Assembly: GCF_934754915.1 (NCBI RefSeq)
Contig: NZ_CAKVKB010000175.1
Coordinates: 1 to 5,842, forward strand
Origin: an uncultured Clostridium sp.
GTDB lineage: Bacteria; Bacillota; Clostridia; Clostridiales; Clostridiaceae
Length of the DNA: 5,842 bases
Reading direction: 5' to 3'
Every line of letters begins with the position of its first letter. Within the stretch, counting starts at the first letter, position 1. Positions 1 through 5,244 of the stretch are shown here, one piece after another. Under the pieces are notes generated by a model that was not told where the DNA came from, ran no database searches, and saw only the letters and a program-made list of their open reading frames with translations. Made by a program: the position numbers and the translations under genes.

Positions 1-209
1 TGAAGCATGTATTATGGATCTTGATCATATGCCGAAGAGATATCGACAATATGAATTGGAACCATGGAAAAGTCGAGATTGGCGGAGATACCACCAAATT
101 ACAGACTGCCCTAAAGGAAGTGATAAGCTTTCAGAGCTTGCAAAAAGATGGGTTCGGAGACAGCTTTCTCTGCTACAGAATGTTCACAGGCATGGATTTA
201 TTAAAGTAA
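1..209 (+). CDS. 3' end of an unrecognised protein (partial, enters from the left)
   Basis: This is the last 69 codons of a gene that starts before the window; the frame begins at base 3 and ends at TAA 207-209. I do not recognise the product. The visible tail is mixed and soluble-looking, with a GKVEIGGDTTKLQTALKEV stretch and a hydrophobic, Met-rich end (YRMFTGMDLLK). I chose this frame over the overlapping one (ATG at 14, stop at 262) for two reasons. Its codons show the purine-first pattern typical of real genes, and its stop lies 20 bases before the hairpin terminator at 229. The rival frame would end inside that terminator's loop, and its product is unusually rich in Arg, Trp and His, as shadow frames often are. 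An internal ATG at 51 could give a short separate protein, but no good ribosome binding site precedes it. The remnant-like DNA that follows suggests a mobile-element setting. Confidence 0.45.
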   Translation, partial: KHVLWILIICRRDIDNMNWNHGKVEIGGDTTKLQTALKEVISFQSLQKDGFGDSFLCYRMFTGMDLLK

Positions 210-228
210 TAACTGGGGCTGACGTTAT

Positions 229-294
229 AATAGGACTAAATCAAGAGAAACTTAGCAAATAAGCGGGTTTGGAATGGTTTAGTCCTATTTTTTT
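229..294 (+). terminator. Rho-independent terminator with a long loop
   Basis: The arms 229-242 (AATAGGACTAAATC) and 276-289 (GGTTTAGTCCTATT) pair over 14 positions with one G-U pair, and a run of seven T follows (288-294). The loop is large (243-275), which is unusual for a simple terminator. It starts 20 bases after the stop at 209 and fits as the terminator of that gene. Confidence 0.6.
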
Positions 295-420
295 ATTTAC
301 TTTTGAGGTAATGATAAGGGCAGCGCTGAACAAATCAAAACCTACATTGAATAGTTATGCAGTTGATATATCTGGATAGCTTATTGAAGTGTGAGGTGAA
401 AAATAAATATATCGTTAAAT
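295..420. other. Gene-free stretch with short broken frames
   Basis: No credible gene is visible between the two terminators. Three short frames exist. One of 22 codons starts at ATG 311. One at 307-354 reads GNDKGSAEQIKTYIE and then stops. One of 21 residues runs from ATG 357 to TAG 420-422 and ends in LLKCEVKNKYIVK, just as the next hairpin begins. The last two look protein-like in composition and could be decayed pieces of a former gene whose terminator is the hairpin at 421, but this is too little to call a pseudogene. Confidence 0.3.
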
Positions 421-473
421 AGGACTTTAACCAGTATTTATACAGTATAAATATTCGGCTAAAGTCCTTTTTT
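421..473 (+). terminator. Strong two-tier hairpin terminator
   Basis: The outer arms 421-432 (AGGACTTTAACC) and 457-468 (GGCTAAAGTCCT) pair except for one A-C mismatch. The inner arms 434-442 (GTATTTATA) and 446-454 (TATAAATAT) pair fully with one G-U around the loop CAG. Six T follow (468-473). No intact gene ends just upstream, so it is probably the leftover terminator of a lost gene. Its left arm and leader (413-426) match those of the terminator at 229 (223-237) almost exactly. Confidence 0.7.
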
Positions 474-560
474 GTTAAAACACCTTTTTAAGGTTAGAAA
501 AATACAGAAATACACCTTTTAGCATTCTTTTAGAGAGTTGCACTTAGAGATATTATTATT

Positions 561-900
561 GTGCGAGTTGCGAAAGCGGCTCAGACAACTGAATACTCAG
601 TTACAGATATAGTGAAAATTCCGGTTCAGACCTTAAGGTAATCAAACGGACTTGCAAGGAGTGCTGAAGTATCGAGAGATGAAGGTGGAGCGAGTTAAGG
701 TTAAGCGAAAGCTAAATGTTGCGGAAGGATAATAAACTATGAGGGTGCTCATCAGGGGTTCCCGGTTCTCGAAAAGGCAGTAGAGAAGATCATGTTGCAT
801 GGCAATGTGTCGTAAACGCTTAAGCGGCTTAGCTGTAATTCCTACGTGTGCGGGCGATATAGGATAAAGGCACACCTACATAGCACTAAGCTGTGTAGAA
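561..900 (+). ncRNA. 5' portion of a group II intron (domain I and neighbouring domains), truncated
   Basis: The stretch opens with GTGCG, the consensus group II intron 5' end. Structured RNA follows: a 7-bp stem (565-571/576-582) capped by a GAAA tetraloop, then a perfect 6-bp stem (587-592/597-602) around ATAC. Later come an AAGCGAAAGCT tetraloop hairpin near 702-712, a stem 846-851/870-875, and a 9-bp stem 876-884/890-898. It is visibly more GC-rich than its flanks and lacks coding character. AATAA at 731-735 is complementary to TTATT (556-560) just before the proposed splice site, as expected for an EBS1-IBS1 pair, though this is weak in AT-rich DNA. I find no AGC...GAAA...GTTC domain V hairpin, no branch-point domain VI and no reverse-transcriptase ORF, so the intron is truncated and should not splice. 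The right edge is approximate. The class assignment (bacterial B-like) is from memory. Another large structured RNA is possible. Confidence 0.65.
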
Positions 901-915
901 AGAAGGTATAGACTA

Positions 916-1131
916 ATGAGATTTGTAATCCTATTGTTGATTATCTTAGTAGCTTTAATACTTGCTATTTTGTATTGTTGCTTGATTGTAGCAAGCAGAC
1001 AAGACAAATATGAGGAAGAATTTTTTAGAAATAAAAATTTGGAGGCTAATGATAATGAAATGGATAAAGAGATTATTAGAGAGGAGACGATACATGTTAA
1101 TACAACTTTACAGATTATGAATCTTATTTAA
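916..1131 (+). CDS. Small single-pass membrane protein of unknown function
   Basis: A 71-residue protein. Residues 2-27 form one very hydrophobic helix (RFVILLLIILVALILAILYC), followed by a Cys-Cys pair at about 20-22. After that comes a charged, Glu/Lys/Asn-rich cytoplasmic tail (QDKYEEEFFRNK onward) with helical character. AAGAAGG at 899-905, ten bases before the ATG, is a good ribosome binding site and supports this start. The tail repeats acidic heptad-like stretches, so it may self-associate. I recall similar short one-helix proteins with an acidic tail in mobile elements and phage-like regions of Clostridia, but can name no family or function. It sits directly against the end of the intron-like RNA, where an intact group II intron would carry its reverse transcriptase; it bears no resemblance to one. 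It is probably a single-gene unit, with a terminator 80 bases downstream. Confidence 0.6.
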   Translation: MRFVILLLIILVALILAILYCCLIVASRQDKYEEEFFRNKNLEANDNEMDKEIIREETIHVNTTLQIMNLI

Positions 1132-1211
1132 GACAAAGTATATGAGAAAATAAATGTAAAATACAGGATAATAGGAAACTGACTGTATTCAAGTATAAAT
1201 AATTTTAACAT

Positions 1212-1250
1212 AAAAAACTGTGAAAGATAATAAACTTTCATAGTTTTTTT
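1212..1250 (+). terminator. Rho-independent terminator after the small membrane protein
   Basis: The arms 1212-1226 (AAAAAACTGTGAAAG) and 1235-1249 (CTTTCATAGTTTTTT) pair throughout with one G-U around the loop ATAATAAA, and the right arm merges into a T run. The A-rich left arm means it could also work on the opposite strand. It isolates the small gene at 916-1131 from the peptide/lipoprotein gene downstream. Confidence 0.75.
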
Positions 1251-1276
1251 ATTATTAATATAAAATATGTAAATTA

Positions 1277-1336
1277 TACCTTTTAACCTGTAAGTTGTAC
1301 CCTTCGTAAAACAAATTCCATTAAATGTGGTAATTT
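1277..1336 (+). promoter_or_regulatory. Candidate LytTR/AgrA-type direct-repeat operator and promoter
   Basis: TACCTTTTA (1277-1285) and TACCCTTCG (1298-1306) are imperfect direct repeats, identical at 6 of 9 positions. They are separated by 12 bases, so the period is 21 bp (two helical turns). That layout is the known architecture for LytTR-family response regulators such as AgrA and the plantaricin regulators, which bind 9-bp repeats 12 bp apart. Weak -10-like hexamers follow at 1321-1326 (TTAAAT) and 1331-1336 (TAATTT, preceded by TGG), a sensible distance downstream. The position, about 60-85 bases before an AgrD-like reading frame, is what makes it credible. The repeat identity alone would not carry the call. 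Confidence 0.35.
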
Positions 1337-1350
1337 CAGTGAGAAGAAAT

Positions 1351-1362
1351 AATAGGCCTATT
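1351..1362. repeat. 12-bp perfect palindrome in the 5' leader
   Basis: AATAGGCCTATT is a perfect palindrome lying between the candidate promoter and the ribosome binding site at 1374-1383, followed by a T run (1361-1367). With no spacer it makes a poor RNA hairpin, so a dimeric protein-binding site is the more natural reading. It could also be chance in AT-rich DNA around a GGCC core. Confidence 0.3.
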
Positions 1363-1392
1363 TTTTTATCATAAAAGGAAGGAGTGAACATA

Positions 1393-1532
1393 ATGGGAGT
1401 AAAACTTGATAAGCAAGTTGCAGAACTGACAAAGAAGGCTGCAATAAAGGTTGCAACATACTATGCAAATGTAGCGTGTCCATTTATTACTTATCAGCCT
1501 ACAGAGTATAGAAAAAAGAGAGTTATGATTAA
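1393..1532 (+). other. AgrD-like cyclic peptide precursor segment
   Basis: Residues 1-24 form a Lys-rich amphipathic helix (KLDKQVAELTKKAAIKVA). The segment ANVACPFITYQPTEY follows, with Cys29 as the putative thiolactone cysteine. Known AgrD precursors share this order: amphipathic helix, small residues before a Cys, a short aromatic ring segment, then a conserved Tyr-x-Pro-type acidic tail. Here Y34-Q35-P36-T37-E38 would be the start of the tail, followed by an unusually basic YRKKR. In frame there is no stop, and the sequence continues into the lipoprotein signal peptide. A -1 shift at the A-AAA-AAG heptamer (1512-1518) gives a 46-residue peptide ending KKESYD at TAA 1530-1532, the usual AgrD size. 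No AgrB protease is in the window. It could instead be a decayed precursor, or an unusual N-terminal extension of the lipoprotein. Confidence 0.55.
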
Positions 1533-2934
1533 TTTTATGAAAAAAAATAAAATTTTGCCAATTATGTTGGTGGTTCTACTTGCCATTACAGGTTGTTCCA
1601 GAAACTATGAAATTGATGAAAGTACAGAAACAATATCATTTGAGGATTATAATTATGATAACAATAATGCACAGTTACAATGCGTAGGCAATTCTGCTAT
1701 TTCCGAAAGTGGATATTATTTGGTGATTAATGGATTATTATATTATTATGATATTAGTACCGATTTTTGCTCGCCTTGTTGTTATAATGCAAACTGCAAT
1801 CATTCAGATGAAAAATGTGCAGCATATCTTAACGACATAACATATAAGGGGCTAAAAAAGGATAAAGTAGAGGAGTGTTATGGAGATACCGTTTTTTATT
1901 ATGATAATAAAATCTATATGGTTGAAAACAACAAACATGAAGAATACTATCTTAACCAATATAATGTTCGATTTGGCGATAGGACAAGAGTTGCAATTAT
2001 AGCTGACAATAATAACAAAGATATAACTACATATTTACGTAATAGTCATGCATTTAAGATTAAAGATGGATATTTATACTATGTAAGTTATTCTTTTGAT
2101 CCTAAAAATGTAAAACCTAATGAACTTGTAAAAGTAACAAACAATTGTATGAGAATAAAACTAGCTGATAATGCAAAACCGGAAAAACTTGGAGAGTTTG
2201 AAGCTTTACCATGTGGAAGTGGACTTGGAGAACCGGATGGTTTCAAAATATTATTTGATAGTAACAATGTGTATTATATATCAGGAGGTGAAGAGAGTAG
2301 ATTAATCGAAACCTCTGATTATAAAATTGCAAGATATAATACAGATAATGGTGACTTTAAAGTGATTTTTGAATATTCGGGAGATGATGGAGATGGTGCC
2401 TTTGGAAGTGGAACTCCCGCACCAGATACAATAAATGAGAATTGTTGTATGGATAAGGAGTCTAATTTATATTTCATATCACAGGATAGGAATCAAATCA
2501 TACAATACTCTGTGAGCAATAAAACTAGTAAATGCTTTTACGCTTCAGTAAATACAATTAATAGTATTGCAATGGATGGTGAGCAATTATTTATATCTGA
2601 ATATGCACAATCTGGAGGAGAATCAAGAATTGTCGTTTCAAACCTAGCTGGTGAGGTTATTCAAAACATAAAATTAGAGTGGGATTCTGATTATATAAAT
2701 CAATTAAAGTCTCATAATCAAGATATGACAAACACAATCATACGTGTAAATTTTATGTGCGTGGATGATAGATATATAGTCTTAACTACAAAGGATCCTG
2801 GACTGAAGGAACTAAATGGTAATGATTTAAACAACATGTCCGGAGTAAGTACTGTAGGCACTGCAGTAGTTAAAAAAAGCGATATTCTTGATGGCAAAAT
2901 AACTGATATAAAACAGATATATCAGGCTAAATAA
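1393..2934 (+). CDS. Surface lipoprotein with an in-frame AgrD-like peptide at its N terminus
   Basis: The open frame runs 513 codons from ATG 1393, chosen for AAGGAAGGAG at 1374-1383, nine bases upstream; a GTG at 1384 is too close to that site. Residues 1-42 look like a cyclic-lactone autoinducer precursor. A second natural start follows: Met45 (1525) or Met49 (1537), giving MKKNK, a hydrophobic core and lipobox ITG-Cys68, a classic type II signal peptide. The mature part would be anchored outside the membrane. It has a Cys/His cluster (Cys126, 129, 130, 135, His137, Cys142; CCYNANCNHSDEKCAAY) and then repeated YYD/LYY/VYYIS/LYFIS strand motifs suggesting a beta-propeller. I recall such C-x-H-x4-C-x-A-Y lipoproteins in Lachnospiraceae, function unknown. 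No convincing ribosome binding site precedes 1525 or 1537, so the lipoprotein is made either as this fusion or by translational coupling. The ABC permease and ATPase downstream suggest a transporter partner. Confidence is high for the lipoprotein, moderate for the true start. Confidence 0.8.
   Translation: MGVKLDKQVAELTKKAAIKVATYYANVACPFITYQPTEYRKKRVMINFMKKNKILPIMLVVLLAITGCSRNYEIDESTETISFEDYNYDNNNAQLQCVGNSAISESGYYLVINGLLYYYDISTDFCSPCCYNANCNHSDEKCAAYLNDITYKGLKKDKVEECYGDTVFYYDNKIYMVENNKHEEYYLNQYNVRFGDRTRVAIIADNNNKDITTYLRNSHAFKIKDGYLYYVSYSFDPKNVKPNELVKVTNNCMRIKLADNAKPEKLGEFEALPCGSGLGEPDGFKILFDSNNVYYISGGEESRLIETSDYKIARYNTDNGDFKVIFEYSGDDGDGAFGSGTPAPDTINENCCMDKESNLYFISQDRNQIIQYSVSNKTSKCFYASVNTINSIAMDGEQLFISEYAQSGGESRIVVSNLAGEVIQNIKLEWDSDYINQLKSHNQDMTNTIIRVNFMCVDDRYIVLTTKDPGLKELNGNDLNNMSGVSTVGTAVVKKSDILDGKITDIKQIYQAK
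1512..1518 (+). promoter_or_regulatory. A-AAA-AAG heptamer at the peptide-lipoprotein joint
   Basis: In the frame from 1393, codons AGA-AAA-AAG place the heptamer A-AAA-AAG exactly in the X-XXY-YYZ phase of a -1 ribosomal frameshift site, the same heptamer as in Escherichia coli dnaX. After a -1 slip, translation stops at TAA 1530-1532. In the +1 frame, TGA 1526-1528 overlaps ATG 1525 as ATGA. I see no clear stimulatory hairpin just downstream, and A-rich runs are common at this base composition, so the site may equally mark a one-base indel. Confidence 0.3.
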
Positions 2935-2962
2935 AACGCAAAGATAAAATATATATGATTTT

Positions 2963-3011
2963 AAGCAAGCCGTGAAGCACTGGCTATACGGTGCCTCATG
3001 GTTTGCTTTTT
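2963..3011 (+). terminator. Intercistronic terminator or attenuator hairpin
   Basis: AAGCAAGCCGTG (2963-2974) pairs with CATGGTTTGCTT (2997-3008) using two G-U pairs. An inner GCAC/GTGC stem (2977-2980/2991-2994) is separated by a small internal loop, and five T follow (3007-3011). It lies 28 bases after the lipoprotein stop and 55 bases before the permease start. No strong promoter is evident between it and the permease, so it may let some transcription through and set a higher lipoprotein-to-transporter ratio. Confidence 0.65.
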
Positions 3012-3066
3012 CTATATTATACCTACTATTTTCAAGAAGTAATGATTAAAAACACATAGGAGTCAT

Positions 3067-5244
3067 ATGAAAGAATTTAAAAGAATTAATAATTATAAGT
3101 TTATAATAATCTTCTTTTTATTATTATGCTTGAACGGGATAACATTGTTATATTTTAATAAGGGCGAAGACGCTGTTAACAGAATATATGATGATATATT
3201 AAACAGAGCTGAAGCTGCTAAGACAGAGGATATGACATATAAACAAGCAACGATGAACGGTGTGATATCTTATATGGACGATAACAGTATTGACAGAGAG
3301 ACTATTTCTGAGATAGAAAAAACTGCAAGAAAAATGGCTTTAGAGAAAGCTGAGCAGGCGGATTCCTATGCGGATAACATTAATGAAAAAATCACTTCAA
3401 CAACTAAGTTATTATCGACTGAACTAATGAAAGATAATTCCACAGAAAAATATTTGTTGCTTAAAAGTAGATATGATTTAAATAAACTTAAAAATAAAAA
3501 TCCAGGGTTGAGTAATGGCATATGGTTAGAGAAATTATTTGAATATAATTATATTCAGATTTTTATTATTACTCTGATATGTTATGTGGTATATGGCTTT
3601 TTTTATGAGAAAAAAAGTGGTTTAAAATTGATTATTAATAATGGAAAAAATGGAAGAAAAAATCTGAGAACTAAAAGAATTATTATTTTGATTATTGAAT
3701 GTTTTTTTATAAGTTTTAGCTTCTATCTAGAGTCGATGATTATTCTGTTAGGTATTCATGGTGGGGTTAAGGGAATAAATGATTTAGCAGTTTTAGATAA
3801 TAATTTATTACTTACGACGATGGGTTTTACACGTATTTGTTTTGTACTATTCCTTATAGTGATATCGGCTTTTTTTGCATTTGTATGTGGAATGATGTTG
3901 TGGTTTCTACTAAGCTATTTTTCAAACATCAACATTGGTGTTGGCTTTTTTTTATTATGTAGTGGAATAGATATTATGATTTATTATCTTATTAATTCAA
4001 AAAGTATATTAAGATTTCTTCATTTTATAAATGTATATTACATATTGTTTCCACATTATGCTATAGAGTATGACAATTGGGGTTATGGTACATTAGTGGG
4101 TAAGGGTTTAAATATATTTACAGGATTTCTTATGATAGTGGCATTTGTTTTGTCAGGTATTACTGTCTTGAGTAATAAGCTAGAATATACACACAGTAAT
4201 AATTTTATTGAAAAAACTGCAGATTTTATACATGAGAAGAATATGAAGCTTTTGACTAAAATGCCAAATAACTTCAAGGAATTGTATAAAATTCTAATAT
4301 CACAAAAAAATATTATTGCGTTAGTTGTTTTATTTATAATCGTACTGAACATCAATATAGGAACCAGGCATATTTATTCCATAGAAGAAAGCTATATGTT
4401 GAGTTATTATCAGAATGCGGAAGGTCTTATGTATGGTGACAGACTTAATGATGTAAAAAATACAGTTGAAGCTGATATTTTACAGGCAGTTGGACAGGAT
4501 AATGAACTGACAAGATTTATATCGGATAATATGAACGCTAATATTAAATATTTAAAAGCACAAAAAGAAAACGGTTATAAAGCAGTTTGTATAGCTCCAT
4601 ATGAATATGAGGATGCGTTTGGAAGTAAACAAAAAGAAAATCATATGTTTCTAGCATTAATAAATATGTTTGCTGTTATATTTATATCATCACCTTTTGG
4701 GGCATATGAAAATAAAAACGGAATGGACAAACTTATTAATCCTGCTAAAAATAGAGGTAAGTGGTTGATTTGTAAACTAAAAACTAATAGTGTAATTATT
4801 GCAGTGTTTATGCTTTTAAGTTATGGAGTTTATTATTATAAACTATGTAATACATATGAAATATCTAATATATTTCTAACTATTAAGAGCTTAGAATTAT
4901 TTGATACAATTCCAATAAATCTGCCATTAATAGTGTGGCTTATTATTAATATGATTTGTGTATACGTTGGACTTATGATTATTTCTTGTCTGATTACTAT
5001 TATTATGTATAAATTACAGTATTCATTATGCACATTGACAGGAATAATAATTACTATTCCACAATTATTATATATGGCAGGAATTGATTTTATGGAAAAA
5101 TTTAGCATAGGAAAATATATAGCAGTTATGCCTTTAATTAATGAAAATAAAGGGCAGATATATTGTTATTTTATATTTACATTATACAGTTGTTTGATGT
5201 TATTTTATGGAATTTTTCTTAAGAAGAGGTATATAAAAGTATGA
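3067..5244 (+). CDS. ABC-2-like transporter permease with two related halves
   Basis: A 725-residue integral membrane protein. The ATG follows AGGAG (3058-3062). The first half has a membrane helix at 11-30 and an outside region of about 130 residues, helical and Glu/Lys/Ala-rich (about 40-155). Further helices lie near 161-179, 204-230, 256-284, 288-309, possibly 318-333, and 348-369. The second half repeats the plan: a helix at 414-431, about 95 outside residues, then helices near 526-547, 572-591, 617-647, 654-672 and 697-717. The segment after each half's second helix is alike: YEKKSGLKLIINNGKNGRK (180-198) and YENKNGMDKLINPAKNRGK (547-565). This points to an internal duplication, joining what many ABC-2 exporters carry as two subunits. 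The start of the ATPase gene overlaps its stop (ATGA at 5241-5244), so the two are coupled. The substrate is unknown; the AgrD-like segment and lipoprotein upstream make a peptide or antimicrobial compound a reasonable guess. Confidence 0.85.
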   Translation: MKEFKRINNYKFIIIFFLLLCLNGITLLYFNKGEDAVNRIYDDILNRAEAAKTEDMTYKQATMNGVISYMDDNSIDRETISEIEKTARKMALEKAEQADSYADNINEKITSTTKLLSTELMKDNSTEKYLLLKSRYDLNKLKNKNPGLSNGIWLEKLFEYNYIQIFIITLICYVVYGFFYEKKSGLKLIINNGKNGRKNLRTKRIIILIIECFFISFSFYLESMIILLGIHGGVKGINDLAVLDNNLLLTTMGFTRICFVLFLIVISAFFAFVCGMMLWFLLSYFSNINIGVGFFLLCSGIDIMIYYLINSKSILRFLHFINVYYILFPHYAIEYDNWGYGTLVGKGLNIFTGFLMIVAFVLSGITVLSNKLEYTHSNNFIEKTADFIHEKNMKLLTKMPNNFKELYKILISQKNIIALVVLFIIVLNINIGTRHIYSIEESYMLSYYQNAEGLMYGDRLNDVKNTVEADILQAVGQDNELTRFISDNMNANIKYLKAQKENGYKAVCIAPYEYEDAFGSKQKENHMFLALINMFAVIFISSPFGAYENKNGMDKLINPAKNRGKWLICKLKTNSVIIAVFMLLSYGVYYYKLCNTYEISNIFLTIKSLELFDTIPINLPLIVWLIINMICVYVGLMIISCLITIIMYKLQYSLCTLTGIIITIPQLLYMAGIDFMEKFSIGKYIAVMPLINENKGQIYCYFIFTLYSCLMLFYGIFLKKRYIKV

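Noticed and set aside
14..262. 82-codon forward frame overlapping the partial gene at the left edge
   Set aside because: It runs through the left arm and into the loop of the terminator at 229-294, has an Arg/Trp/His-heavy product and a weaker coding pattern than the frame ending at 209.
311..379. 22-codon frame from ATG 311 with GAGG just upstream
   Set aside because: The GAGG is only two bases from the ATG, too close for initiation, and the product has no recognisable feature.
642..875. 77-codon reverse frame
   Set aside because: It lies antisense to the intron-like structured RNA. Its composition is not protein-like for this genome and no convincing ribosome binding site precedes it.
1273..1278. 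Perfect TATAAT on the reverse strand, a possible divergent promoter
   Set aside because: No matching -35 element at the right spacing and no reverse gene to serve. It is expected by chance in DNA this AT-rich.
1128..1391. 87-codon reverse frame rich in Phe, Ile and Tyr
   Set aside because: It spans the terminator at 1212-1250 and the leader of the forward gene. The composition is what AT-rich noncoding DNA gives when read backwards.
3003..3029. Possible promoter (TTGCTT ... TACTAT) before the permease
   Set aside because: The spacing is 15 bases, the hexamers are poor, and the -35 part sits inside the terminator's right arm.
4083..4355. 90-codon reverse frame inside the permease gene
   Set aside because: It is the antisense shadow of a clear membrane protein gene.
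4836..5108. Second 90-codon reverse frame inside the permease gene
   Set aside because: It is an antisense shadow; the Ile-rich product mirrors hydrophobic helices read backwards.
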